51,363 nucleotides of DNA from NCBI GenBank assembly GCA_030430165.1, contig JAUIGL010000045.1, positions 1-51,363 on the forward strand. The letters run 5' to 3'. The stretch comes from a bacterium (GTDB lineage: Bacteria > Desulfobacterota > Binatia > HRBIN30 > CADEER01). Made by a program: the position numbers and the translations under genes. This document shows, piece after piece, positions 15,822-25,463 of the stretch (its first letter is position 1; every line of letters starts with the position of its first letter). The notes below the pieces were generated by a model. That model worked only from the letters and a program-made list of their open reading frames with translations. It was not told the DNA's origin and made no database searches.

Positions 15822-17123
15822 TCATTGGTTCGCCTGGGCCGCCGCAAGCTCCGGCTCCTGCCAGAGCACATCGCGAAGCTGCGCCACCAACTCTTCCTGC
15901 TGCCGCGGCAGATCCAAGCTCAGATCGATCAGCGCGATTCGCAGTCGCCGGGAGTCGTCTCCGAACGTCTGGTAGTCGACCGGTCGAGTAGTTCCAGACT
16001 GCGGGAAGAGAAGAACGTTGTCGGGGCACCGATAGCGCGTCGCGTACGCGTACAGCTGGTAGAGGTCGGGCTGCGAGACTCCTCCTTTGGGATCCGACGC
16101 GTCCGCAGCCAAGACCTTCCATTTGGTGTCGAGAATCAAGGCCGGCTTTCCGGACGCGCCGGTTACGAGCACATCGGGCTTGAGCCGGAAACGCCCGCGG
16201 CCGTTCGGCTGCTTGAGGAGCCAGTGCCGTTTGCCGCGCGCCTGCAAGTGGACCCGATCCCTGGCCAGACCGAGATCTACCGCTCTTCCTCGCAGCAACC
16301 TACCGACGAACTGCTCGAATACCCTCTCCATCGGAAACAGTAGACTGAAGGTCGGGCTTCGCCCGGTCGAGATGCTCGGAGTGAAGCCACGTACCACCAA
16401 CCTGCAGAAGTCCAGGAAAGGCCGAAACCGCTCACTGTTGCGGTTGAGATGCACCTTTTCGAAATCGACGTCCTGGATGACTCGTTCGTCGACCGCGTCG
16501 AAGTACAAAAGGGCCTCGCGCAAACAACGCTGGGTTTCCGGTCGATTCGTCCGCCCCAGCAGCACCTCGCAGCCGTATTTAAAGATCTGGTTGAGCAAGG
16601 TGTCGTCGCTGAATTCGTCGTAGCCGACGTGAAGCAGGCCCAGCCGTCCAGCATTGCGGCTCAGTTGCTGGGCGAGGAGCAGCCGGCCGCGCAGGACCGG
16701 CGAGTCGGCCTCGTTCCAAACGTATGCCCGCGGCACCCCACGCTGGAGCTCGACCAGGAGCTGTTGAGCGAAAATCGCTACGAGGGCCTCGAGCAGCGAG
16801 AACCGCTCGGTCTCGAGCGACGCAATATCGCGCTCCCGGATCGGGATCGCGCCGGCGACCGCGAGCATGTAGAGAAGCAGCCTGCGCAGCTCCGGGGCTC
16901 GCTCGTGATCGACCTTCGGCAGGATCTCGACCGACAAGCCGGGTACCTGCACCACCCCGACCCAGTTCTTGGCGCGGATCTGATGCCGTCCGCTCCAATC
17001 GAATACACTCTCCCCAGAAGTCCTGGCGTGGAGGAGATCGAAACGCTCCAAGCGGTCGAGCACGCGAGCAGGCAGATCGGCGCGAGCGATCTTGCCGTAC
17101 TCGAGTATCGAGAGCCGGTTCAA
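15822..17123 (-). CDS. mcrC: McrC, nuclease subunit of the McrBC modification-dependent restriction system
   Basis: The product is 433 residues, starting at TTG 17123 within the McrB stop (TTGA overlap), so the two are translationally coupled. The N-terminal part has the McrC arrangement including NWVGVVQVPGLSVEILPK. The C-terminal PD-(D/E)XK nuclease shows LKPDVLVTG, then ALILDTKWK near residue 325 (D, then D-x-K). Known: McrC binds hexameric McrB GTPase, stimulates GTP hydrolysis and cuts DNA between modified sites. It is the last gene of the SNF2/methyltransferase/mcrB operon and converges with hepT. Length is slightly above E. coli McrC (about 350). Confidence 0.9.
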   Translation of the reverse strand: MNRLSILEYGKIARADLPARVLDRLERFDLLHARTSGESVFDWSGRHQIRAKNWVGVVQVPGLSVEILPKVDHERAPELRRLLLYMLAVAGAIPIRERDIASLETERFSLLEALVAIFAQQLLVELQRGVPRAYVWNEADSPVLRGRLLLAQQLSRNAGRLGLLHVGYDEFSDDTLLNQIFKYGCEVLLGRTNRPETQRCLREALLYFDAVDERVIQDVDFEKVHLNRNSERFRPFLDFCRLVVRGFTPSISTGRSPTFSLLFPMERVFEQFVGRLLRGRAVDLGLARDRVHLQARGKRHWLLKQPNGRGRFRLKPDVLVTGASGKPALILDTKWKVLAADASDPKGGVSQPDLYQLYAYATRYRCPDNVLLFPQSGTTRPVDYQTFGDDSRRLRIALIDLSLDLPRQQEELVAQLRDVLWQEPELAAAQANQ

Positions 17124-20050
17124 CCGTCGTCCTCGGAGGTCGCCGCCGCTACGCTGAGGACTCCCTGGAAGAAGGGACCGAGCTCGTCCTCGCCAGCTCG
17201 CTTGAGTTCGTTCGAGACCTCCACCTGCACTCGGGTCTCGTATCCGTCGTCCGCCAGCGCCAGCAGATCGCTCCCGAGGTTTCTCGCGACCAACATCGGC
17301 GCCTTGTTCTTCGACACCGCATTCCCCGAGTCGTCGTACGGGCAGCCGAGGACTGCACAGATCTTCGCGTAGTCCCCGTAGAAGTACTCCTGCAGGAGTG
17401 GAATCACCTTGACCAGAAAGACCTGGCGAAGAGCTGTCAGCGAATCGACCCCCAGGAAGTACGCGTGGCCTATCGCATGGTCGCGATCGTAGAGCACTTC
17501 GATTCGATCGTTGATCACCGACAGCAGATCCGCGACATCGACGCCGTTGATGACACCGCCCGTCCCGATCTGCTCCCGGATCACTTCCGGCTGGGGCATC
17601 ATCTCTTCGAACGTGAACCGCCGCCGCAGCGCCGTATCGAGAAACGCGATCGAGCGATCGGCGGTGTTCATGGTTCCCACTACCGAGAGGTTCGACGGCA
17701 CACCAAATCGATCACCCGAGTACGGCAGCGTCACCGTCAGCTCGTTGCGCGCCCCGAGGCGCTTGTCGGGCTCCAGAAGCGTCACCAGCTCGCCCAGGAT
17801 CTTCGAGATGTTGCCGCGATTGATCTCGTCGATGATCAGGACGTGATTGCCACGCTCCCCGGTACCTCCAGACGACAGCAACTCCTTCACCGCCGCCACC
17901 TTCAGCACGTCGGGCTTCAGCTCGTAGATCGTCATCTGCGAGAAGTTCTTGCTCATGATCATCTCGCGCGGCAGGCTCCTGTCCGGGACCAGCAGCCACT
18001 CGACCGGGCGAACATGCTGATAGGACTCGCGGGCCACGTGCTGGTAGTCGCCCGTGACCCGGCCTACCGCTCGAAACTTCTGGTTGCCGTCCGACACGAT
18101 GACGATGTCGCCCAACTGAATGTGATTCTTGAACCGGTCCAGCGCCTTGACGGAGAACGCTTCCTCGCCGACCTCGGCGCCGTCTTCCCGCGGGTGCCGT
18201 CCGGCGATCTCCTTGGCAGAACTACACCCCGTGTAGTCCGCGCCGTCGCCGAACCCAATGACGATGCGACTGTTCTCCATCGCATCCTCGTATACGAAAG
18301 CCTCACTCGCTTTCTGGGTGTCGCCGAGCGACATCTTCCAGAATCGTATCCCCTCGGTGTCGATATCCACCCTTGAGTGAACACCGCCTTCGCCCGTAGC
18401 GAGGGAGCATATCCGTCGGAAGACGCCCGACCGACACTCATAGCGAACGTTGGCTGTCGCGCCGTCCTCGGTCGACGCCTCGAGCACCGGCCGAATACCC
18501 TCGACGAAGTCTTCGTAGGAATAGGACTGGTGAAACGTAACGAACTCGATCCGGTTGGCCTCGACGAGCTCCCGATAGCGAGTGTTGGTCTCCTCACGTG
18601 TGTCGGGAACGCTGCCGTCGCAAATCGCCACCGCACGCTCGACCGTCGTGTAAGTCTTCCCGGTGCCAGGAGGGCCGTACAATATTAGGTTCAAGTCCAT
18701 ATCAAGCCTCCGACTAGGACCCTTGTTTGCTAGCGGTGGCAACGTCTCGCCAACCATAGACAGAAGCTGTTTGGCGACAGCCTCGGGCAGCTCGAAGAGG
18801 TATCCCTGCTTGACCTTCCCCGTCTCGCCGACCGGCCCCTGGGTTAGCTCGGCCTCCTGAATGATCGGCAGGACCTCCGATTCCGGCAGAGGCGTCTTCA
18901 GAAGATGGTACCTGGTGTCCGCTCTCCACCCTGCGAGAGCATCGTCCGGATTTTTCGGATCGTCGTCCGGATACCCGACGCTCGCGGCAACAGAGACAGC
19001 CCGAATCAAACCCTTGGCGTAGTGAAGAATCGTATCACCGACACCCACTTCGAGAACATTGTCCCAGTAGTAATGAGACTTCCCGGCTTGGTCTTTCCCG
19101 TGCGCCCAGATGAAGCCGCCTTCGAGCTCCTGCTCGAACGACTTTCCCTGATTTACCCACCAGTAGCGCTTGTTGGACGTCCGGGTCCGAATGAACCGGA
19201 GTGCATCGAGATCACGCTTTCCTACAGCATCTTGACCCAACATCGAGTCAAACTGCTCGCGAACGAGCGCCGACAGCCCGGAATCTTGACGAAACTCACG
19301 TCCGAGAAGCGACTCGATGTGTTTCCTCGTCCGATTCCCGTTGAATCCGCGTATGCTGCCGTCCGTTCCCTGGATTTGCTGGAGTGCCCGGTATCGGATC
19401 GGGGTGATACCTCTGAGAGCCGCCCATTTTGCAGGAGCAAACCGACCGGTCGCCTCATCAAAGACAAAGAACTCCGGATGCTGGGCCGCGAAGCGGACAG
19501 AATCTTCGCCATCTTCGAGGGCTTTCCAAAAGACATTGATGCTTTCTCGTAGCTGCTCGCGATTTTGAACCAACCGACACGGGCGGACTCCCAGATGCTT
19601 CAGATGCGATTGCCAGAGAACCTCCAAGCCAAGTAGGGCATCGTCTGGCAACGTCATGCCGGACCCTTGAGGGGACCACTTCACCGCCGGGAACTCTTTC
19701 TTGAGAAGCTCCTGCGATAAGAGCTTGTCCTTGTATGGGTTGATCAGCTCATCGAACTCGATGTCGGCATAGTTGGCGACCCCGCCGGTATCAGCAATCT
19801 CCTCGTCCCAGTGCGGCGATTGATAAACGTCTGAGCGGAACCGCCCACTGGCGCAGATCCCGCGGGGAGGCTTCCCCAAACGGATCAAGAAGAACGAGTC
19901 TCCACGCTTGATCTTCTTGGTAGATCCCGTGCTCCAATTCTCTTCGCCGGAAGCTGCCTCGTTGCGATCGAGATTACCGATAAACCCCTCGATCGCGTCC
20001 TCATCCCAGTGCCACTGATCGGGATTCCAGGTCAGCAGGTATGTAGCCAT
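17120..20050 (-). CDS. mcrB: McrB-type AAA+ GTPase with three EVE/PUA-like reader modules
   Basis: The product is 976 residues from ATG 20050. Residues 1-155 (ATYLLTWNPDQWHWD, then GDSFFLIRLG, PPRGICASG) form an EVE-like domain as in EVE-HNH restriction enzymes. A second EVE-like unit (RYWWVNQG, GGFIWAHG, WDNVLEVGVGDTILHYA) lies at about 255-320. The AAA+ domain has Walker A YGPPGTGKT near 463, IIDEINRGNISKILGEL near 738 and NTADRSIAFLDTALRRRF near 797, the McrB GTPase signature. A third EVE-like insert (FWKMSLG, IVIGFG, GDIVIVSDGNQKFRAVG) sits within the AAA+ part, about 570-690. Known: McrB recognises modified cytosine and translocates DNA to feed McrC. It lies 48 bp after the methyltransferase gene. 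Confidence 0.9.
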   Translation of the reverse strand: MATYLLTWNPDQWHWDEDAIEGFIGNLDRNEAASGEENWSTGSTKKIKRGDSFFLIRLGKPPRGICASGRFRSDVYQSPHWDEEIADTGGVANYADIEFDELINPYKDKLLSQELLKKEFPAVKWSPQGSGMTLPDDALLGLEVLWQSHLKHLGVRPCRLVQNREQLRESINVFWKALEDGEDSVRFAAQHPEFFVFDEATGRFAPAKWAALRGITPIRYRALQQIQGTDGSIRGFNGNRTRKHIESLLGREFRQDSGLSALVREQFDSMLGQDAVGKRDLDALRFIRTRTSNKRYWWVNQGKSFEQELEGGFIWAHGKDQAGKSHYYWDNVLEVGVGDTILHYAKGLIRAVSVAASVGYPDDDPKNPDDALAGWRADTRYHLLKTPLPESEVLPIIQEAELTQGPVGETGKVKQGYLFELPEAVAKQLLSMVGETLPPLANKGPSRRLDMDLNLILYGPPGTGKTYTTVERAVAICDGSVPDTREETNTRYRELVEANRIEFVTFHQSYSYEDFVEGIRPVLEASTEDGATANVRYECRSGVFRRICSLATGEGGVHSRVDIDTEGIRFWKMSLGDTQKASEAFVYEDAMENSRIVIGFGDGADYTGCSSAKEIAGRHPREDGAEVGEEAFSVKALDRFKNHIQLGDIVIVSDGNQKFRAVGRVTGDYQHVARESYQHVRPVEWLLVPDRSLPREMIMSKNFSQMTIYELKPDVLKVAAVKELLSSGGTGERGNHVLIIDEINRGNISKILGELVTLLEPDKRLGARNELTVTLPYSGDRFGVPSNLSVVGTMNTADRSIAFLDTALRRRFTFEEMMPQPEVIREQIGTGGVINGVDVADLLSVINDRIEVLYDRDHAIGHAYFLGVDSLTALRQVFLVKVIPLLQEYFYGDYAKICAVLGCPYDDSGNAVSKNKAPMLVARNLGSDLLALADDGYETRVQVEVSNELKRAGEDELGPFFQGVLSVAAATSEDDG

Positions 20051-20098
20051 CTGCCCCGTCCTACTCGCCGCGCTCTTTTCGCCGACCTCGTGACAAGG

Positions 20099-23000
20099 TC
20101 ACAGCGGCGTTCCCCCCGGCATCTTCTTTCCCAGCCGGCGTTCGAACTCGGCCCAGGCTTGGCGGTAGTCGGCCTCGCGGTCGCAGCGGGTCCAGGGGGT
20201 CGGGTAGACCCGCTCCATGCGCGGCTCGAGGCCGGGGTCGGTGTAGCGCAGGCCCATGAGGCGCACGGGGCGGCCTTCCGGGTGGTCTTCGTCGCTCCAG
20301 CAAACCTCAGTCTCCGCCAGGAGGTCGGCCATAGTGCAGCGTTCGGGTACGCCGAGCACATCCGCTTCGCGCTTGCCAAGTCGGACCTTCTGACGCATCA
20401 GCTCGAGGGTGCTCGATTCATCTGGGTAGTACTCCGCATGAGCATCAAAGCCCACCTGCTCTTTCAGGATCGACGCAACCTCAACCAAGTTGACGGCGGG
20501 GTTCCCCGAAGCTGTTTTGTGGATCGGCACGATTCGGCCGTGTTGATCGTGAAGCCGTTCGCGCTCGTACTGCTGGACGATAGGAAACTGCACCCGGTAG
20601 ATCGCGACCAATTCCTCGATCGACAAACCTAAGGCGAGCGACGAAAGGACATCCAGTTCTAGAAGCACCTGCCGACGGGTCAGGTCATTCCGAACTGCGG
20701 AGTTCCGACTCCAGAGGGACTCCGCCTGATGTCGCCAATCAGCTCGTGGATCGACTACGGTGAGCCGACTTGGGGCAACTTCAACCTGCGCGTCCCACAG
20801 GTCTCGATAGGTCTCCGTCAGACAGTAGAGCGACAAGGCCCTGCGCAAAATCGCCCCCTCAAATTCACGGCTCTCCGGGAACGGCACGCGGGCGATTAGC
20901 GAATCATTGACATGCCCCTTGCCAGTGCTCCGTATGAAAAAATCAATCGGTATCGAGGTCAACAATCCCGAGAAAAACAAGAGGGTGGAACAAGTCGCGA
21001 ATGCTACTCCGAAAACTGTATTGATGTGTGCACATCCCGGCGGGGCAACCGAGGAAATTAGCGTTCTTTCCGCTGTTGGGCCGACCATCTCCCGATGCAC
21101 ATGCCGGTAGAACTCGGTAACGGGCCTTCCCTTCCACTTCGGTATCCGGCGGGCATACTCAGCTGGCTCGCAGGCGGGGACGTAGTTGGTGCGCGGAAGG
21201 TAGTCGTCGGGGATCGCGGTCAAGTCAATTGAAGTATAGTCACGATTGGAAGAGCACCCCTCGTTGGGCGTCTTGTTGAACGGATTGCCCACGTAGAAGT
21301 GAGGTCCCTGCAGGATCCACTCGGACACATCCTTCGGATACCGTGTCTCGCGACGGATCGTCCCGTCTCTTTGTGCATAGGTCTCGTCGAACATTACTGT
21401 GGTAAAGCACTGGTCCTTGATGTCCCCCAGCTTCCGTGGCTGATCAGCGAACCGCCCGAGCACGCGCACAATCTCGCGAGAGTGAACCACAGGAAGGCGT
21501 GCCTCGAGGGCCGGGGTTTTCGGCTTGTCGTAGAGAGACGCAAACAGAGCGAGTTGCTCGCGCCGGACTGCAATAAGTCTGTTGCGATGACCCGTCGCAT
21601 CAAACTCGTCTGCCTCATCCTTGATCCCCGGGACCGGGCCTCGGCCGTCATGCTCCCAGCTCGCGTCGATCGTCCTTGGGTGAAACAGATTCGACATGTG
21701 CTGAAAGACCGGATCGGCTCGCACCGACCGGTATACGTTCATGCTGTACTTCGTGAGATTGTGAACCTCCGCGAACAAGTGCCCTTCGTTAATGAACTGG
21801 TAATGGTGACCGAGGCGGGGATAGAGCGCCCGTCGCAATACTCCTCCTTTCGGATCGTCGTAAACACCTTCAGGATGAAGATACGCCAGCACTCCCTCCC
21901 CTGATCCGATGTTCCAACCTCGAGTCAGGAAGCACTTGTACGAGTTCGTCTGCACGCGCTTCAGGAGTGGGTAATTCTGATGACTGTTCAGGTAGTTCTG
22001 TACGCCATCCATCTCGACGAACTCAGCGAGGTATGCGTGCAGCGCCACATCATCTGCCAGCTGCTCCGCACGGCGCTTTGCGATCTCAGAGGCGCTAACA
22101 CTCCGAATCTCGAGTAGAGGTTCGTAGTCAGACAGCACACCACCTTCCTGCCACTGAAGCTTAACCCACGGCGGATTCCCCAGAGACAGATCGAAGCCGC
22201 CGCGTGAAGCTAACACTTCCGCGAACCGCAGATCCCAGTGGTGAAACCGCAAGCGTCCAGCAACTTCCCGCGCCGTGCCGAGAGCTTCATCGGCCCCCAG
22301 GATTGCGACGACATCGGCAACCCCGCATTCCTCGGCGTAACCCGCGCGACGCTCGCGCAGAGAGTCGGCGATCTCCCGCAAACGGCGTAAACGGCCCGAC
22401 GACGTTTGCTCCTCCTCCTCCGTCGACACAGACACATCCACCGCGCCCGCGACCTTCTTGCGCAACGGCAACTCGGCCTGCAGTTTACGTGTGAGGTCGG
22501 GGAACATCTCGGTCTGTTCCCACAACACTTCGTTCGTCACGTCACCGACGAGGATCAGCTCGAGCTGAGCAATCCAAGAAGCGCGGTCCGGTAGAAGGTA
22601 CGCGCGGTCGATTGGCCAAAACCACAGCGCACACCATGCGTCCATCACCAGCTCGAGGCGGCGGAAGGCGGAGCTATTGGATTCCAGCGCTGCTTGGACG
22701 CGCTCCTGGTCTCGAACGAGCAACCGGCCTTGCTTCTCCTCTCCGACCTCTTCACCCCACACCGGAATCCGGTCACTGGTTTCCGAGGTCGCGAGGACGC
22801 GCTCGCGGACGACTTGCGCGAACAGCCGGTCGACAGCGTCGCTGAGCCTCTCCAATCGCTCGGCGTCCGTCTTGCCGAACTTGGCGCAGAACTCCTTGCG
22901 CCATTGCTTGATGTGCTTCACCGACTCGGGGGCGATCTCCTTGATCACCTTGTCCTTGTTGAAGGCAGCCATACCCTCGGCGGGGAGGAGGAAGTGGTAG

Positions 23001-25216
23001 ATCGTGCCCTTCGGGCGCGACGGCGGCATCCAGTGCTCGTCGATCGGTGGGCCGTCGGGGCCGTGGTAGAGCGGCACCTTCTCCGGCGCCAGGCCGAGCC
23101 AGTTGGGGTTCTTCTTGGTTCCCTTGCGGGTGACGTCGGCCGTCTTGAAGACTTCGCGGCGGGCTCCGACCAGGCTGTTGCCGGTGGCCAGGCGCAGGCC
23201 GAACCATGGGCACTTCTCGCCTTCGTACATGGTCGCCAACCACAACGAGACCTTGGCGAGCTCGACGGCGGTGGGATTGAGGTCGACTCCGTAGCAGTTG
23301 TTGGTGGCGAGTCGGGCCTTCACCCGGCGCTTTTCGTACTGGTACTGCTCCGGGGCGATCTGCTCGCCGCGCTCCTCCTGGCGCGCTTCCAGGTAGGCGT
23401 CGGCGAGCTGGTCGACGGCTTCGATGAGAAACGCGCTCGAGCCCATTGCCGGCTCGCAGATGGTGAGGGCGAGGATCTCGTCCGCCGTCTTCTTTCTCTT
23501 CGGCTTCTCGCCTTCTCCCGCCTCCTCCCACAGGAGCTCTTTCAGCGCGTACTTCACCAGACAGCGGGTCAGCACCTCGGGCGTGTAGTAGCTGGCCGAC
23601 TTCTCGCGGTTGCGGCCGGACAGACGGAAGATGAAGGCGCCCTTGGGGTGGACCACCTTCTTGCCGTTCTCGTCCTTGACGATCTCGGTGTCCTTGTAGT
23701 CCCCGATCTTGCTGGCCGGGACGAAGTAGGTCTTCAGCGCCTCGCGTTCGGCCGCCGGCTTGCCCGACAGCGCCTTGCAGTCCTTCTCCGACGCGACTTC
23801 GTAGAGGTCCTCGGCGGCGAAGAATCCGGTGTACGACAGCAACCCCTCGTAGACGGCGCCGAGCTGGTTGATGCCGAGCTGCGCGTAGGAGATGCGGCCG
23901 CGCTTCTTGCTCTTCTTCTCGGCCGACAACGAGAGCAGTTGGAGCACTTCCTGCACTACCTGGTTGCGGAAGCGCACTCCCTTGAGGATCTCGAGGCGGG
24001 TGTCGTCGAACAGCGGACTATTGAGCGCCGCGATCTCGAAGGTGTCGTGGTGCAGATCGTCGATCGCCAGCATGCGCGACTGGCCCGCGTCCTCGGGGAA
24101 GCCGTCGTTGAGAATCCGAAACAGGGTGCGCAGGCTGTCCTGCAGGAAGTAGCCGTTGCGCGACTGCTCGGTGGCCAGGGGCACCAGCTCGAGATCGCGC
24201 AGGGTCTCCAGGCTGTAGCCCTGGCGATAGGCGTCGGACTTCATCGGCACGACGCCGAGCTCGCCGCCGCGCGCCTCGACGTAGAACAGGAACAGCAATC
24301 GGTAGAGGTAGGTCAGGCACTCGCTGGTCAGCTTCGGCGCCAGCTCGTCTTCGTTGAAGACCCCGAGTCTCTGCACCTCGCGCCGGTAGTAGACAGCCTC
24401 GTTGGCGAGCAGCTCGACGGCGCGGCGCACGCCGTGTTTGAGATCGCCGGAAACGGCGAAGGCGTGTTTGTGCGAGCTTTCGTCGAGAGTGTCGTGCAGG
24501 CAGAGCCCCGTTTCGGGAGCGAGGACGTCGCGGTGGAGCAGGCCGGCCATGGCGCGCAGCGCCTTGCCCTGGCGGCGGCTGAACAACTCGCCGAGATCGA
24601 AGCGCAGCAGCCGCCCCTGCGGCCACTTGTTCCGCTCGACGAGGACCACTTCGCGGCCGGCGAGGAAGATCACCCAGCGAGGGGCGTGGTCGAGCTGGAA
24701 CAATCGCTTGCCGAAGATCTCGCTCCAGCTCGCGACAGAATCTGCCTCGCCGCGCGGCAGCTCGACCGACTCTTCGTCGTCCTGCAACTGCTCTCGCAAA
24801 GGCGTTGCCGCCATCGGGTCGTCGTCCGACTCGGCGGCGAACGGCGCCTCGACGATCCACAAGAACGGATTGCCGCTGCGTTGCAGCGACAGAAGCACCG
24901 GACAGACGACGTTGCCGTCGAGCACCTCGTCGGCGGGACGGCGCTCGTAGCCGAGGGCGGCGATCAGGTGGGCGTGGAAGTCCCGCACCACCTGCCAGCG
25001 CTCGACCTCGTCGCGCTCGCCTTCCGCGGCGGCGACCATCTTGAAGTAGCTGTCGGCGAGGGAGTTGAGGGAGTCCCAGGGAAGTCGTGCGCCCTTCTCG
25101 TCGTGCTCCTGGCGCCAGGAGTCGAAGACCAGCTTGAGATCGCCTTCGAGGACTGCGTCGAGGTAGTGGCCGGAGTAGAACTCGACGTTCTCGATGCCGA
25201 TGAGGTCTAGCGCCAT
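20099..25216 (-). CDS. Large Eco57I-type adenine-specific DNA methyltransferase (DrmMI/type IIG-like), 1705 residues
   Basis: It starts at ATG 25216. The N6-adenine methyltransferase core is clear: motif I ICEPAMGSSAFLIEA near 590 and motif IV DLSLGNPPWVKLQW near 1010, with a long insertion between them. The C-terminal third, with YVGNPFNKTPN and later IDFFIRSTGKGHVNDSL, looks like the target-recognition part. At the N-terminus a nuclease-like stretch reads FLWIVEAPF (about 135), but the lysine of the E-x-K motif is a proline, so cleavage activity is doubtful. Known: such proteins act in type IIG and DISARM class 1 systems to mark self DNA. It follows a SNF2 helicase gene, separated by a palindromic repeat, and precedes mcrB by 48 bp. 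Confidence 0.85.
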   Translation of the reverse strand: MALDLIGIENVEFYSGHYLDAVLEGDLKLVFDSWRQEHDEKGARLPWDSLNSLADSYFKMVAAAEGERDEVERWQVVRDFHAHLIAALGYERRPADEVLDGNVVCPVLLSLQRSGNPFLWIVEAPFAAESDDDPMAATPLREQLQDDEESVELPRGEADSVASWSEIFGKRLFQLDHAPRWVIFLAGREVVLVERNKWPQGRLLRFDLGELFSRRQGKALRAMAGLLHRDVLAPETGLCLHDTLDESSHKHAFAVSGDLKHGVRRAVELLANEAVYYRREVQRLGVFNEDELAPKLTSECLTYLYRLLFLFYVEARGGELGVVPMKSDAYRQGYSLETLRDLELVPLATEQSRNGYFLQDSLRTLFRILNDGFPEDAGQSRMLAIDDLHHDTFEIAALNSPLFDDTRLEILKGVRFRNQVVQEVLQLLSLSAEKKSKKRGRISYAQLGINQLGAVYEGLLSYTGFFAAEDLYEVASEKDCKALSGKPAAEREALKTYFVPASKIGDYKDTEIVKDENGKKVVHPKGAFIFRLSGRNREKSASYYTPEVLTRCLVKYALKELLWEEAGEGEKPKRKKTADEILALTICEPAMGSSAFLIEAVDQLADAYLEARQEERGEQIAPEQYQYEKRRVKARLATNNCYGVDLNPTAVELAKVSLWLATMYEGEKCPWFGLRLATGNSLVGARREVFKTADVTRKGTKKNPNWLGLAPEKVPLYHGPDGPPIDEHWMPPSRPKGTIYHFLLPAEGMAAFNKDKVIKEIAPESVKHIKQWRKEFCAKFGKTDAERLERLSDAVDRLFAQVVRERVLATSETSDRIPVWGEEVGEEKQGRLLVRDQERVQAALESNSSAFRRLELVMDAWCALWFWPIDRAYLLPDRASWIAQLELILVGDVTNEVLWEQTEMFPDLTRKLQAELPLRKKVAGAVDVSVSTEEEEQTSSGRLRRLREIADSLRERRAGYAEECGVADVVAILGADEALGTAREVAGRLRFHHWDLRFAEVLASRGGFDLSLGNPPWVKLQWQEGGVLSDYEPLLEIRSVSASEIAKRRAEQLADDVALHAYLAEFVEMDGVQNYLNSHQNYPLLKRVQTNSYKCFLTRGWNIGSGEGVLAYLHPEGVYDDPKGGVLRRALYPRLGHHYQFINEGHLFAEVHNLTKYSMNVYRSVRADPVFQHMSNLFHPRTIDASWEHDGRGPVPGIKDEADEFDATGHRNRLIAVRREQLALFASLYDKPKTPALEARLPVVHSREIVRVLGRFADQPRKLGDIKDQCFTTVMFDETYAQRDGTIRRETRYPKDVSEWILQGPHFYVGNPFNKTPNEGCSSNRDYTSIDLTAIPDDYLPRTNYVPACEPAEYARRIPKWKGRPVTEFYRHVHREMVGPTAERTLISSVAPPGCAHINTVFGVAFATCSTLLFFSGLLTSIPIDFFIRSTGKGHVNDSLIARVPFPESREFEGAILRRALSLYCLTETYRDLWDAQVEVAPSRLTVVDPRADWRHQAESLWSRNSAVRNDLTRRQVLLELDVLSSLALGLSIEELVAIYRVQFPIVQQYERERLHDQHGRIVPIHKTASGNPAVNLVEVASILKEQVGFDAHAEYYPDESSTLELMRQKVRLGKREADVLGVPERCTMADLLAETEVCWSDEDHPEGRPVRLMGLRYTDPGLEPRMERVYPTPWTRCDREADYRQAWAEFERRLGKKMPGGTPL

Positions 25217-25253
25217 TGTTCGTCCCCGGCTGGCAAGCCAGACATCACGTCTC

Positions 25254-25425
25254 CAACGGGAGAGGTCGGGCGGAGCCCGGGTGAGGGTTTGTAAGATGCG
25301 CTCGCGCAGCGAGCCTCATTCTTCAAACTCGCCGGCGTTGAACAAAATTGTGGTCGCCTGCGGCGACTTATCTCATACCCCCTCACCCGCCGGCTGCGCC
25401 GTCGGCCTCTCCCGGAGGGAGAGGC
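25254..25425. repeat. Palindromic intergenic repeat between SNF2 and methyltransferase genes
   Basis: Outer arms near 25256-25290 (CGGGAGAGGTCGG...GGGTGAGGG) and 25380-25415 (CCCTCACCC...CCTCTCCC) are imperfect reverse complements. Inside are GCTCG-CGCAG-CGAGC and GTCGCC-TGC-GGCGAC hairpins, and a CCTCTCCC-GGA-GGGAGAGG hairpin closes at 25406-25424. This is a REP/BIME-like element that splits an otherwise tight operon. It may stabilise mRNA or attenuate the downstream methyltransferase. Confidence 0.65.
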
Positions 25426-25463
25426 GATCGCATTCGCTATTTCTCGATGTGGACGATGGAAGC

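Noticed and set aside
22694..25210. Long plus-strand open frame (838 codons) opposite the methyltransferase
   Set aside because: Antisense shadow of the methyltransferase N-terminal half, with repetitive Leu/Val/Glu composition caused by codon bias.
20099..25216. BREX PglX
   Set aside because: The methyltransferase is of a related type, but no PglZ, BrxC, BrxL or Lon-like gene exists in the window.
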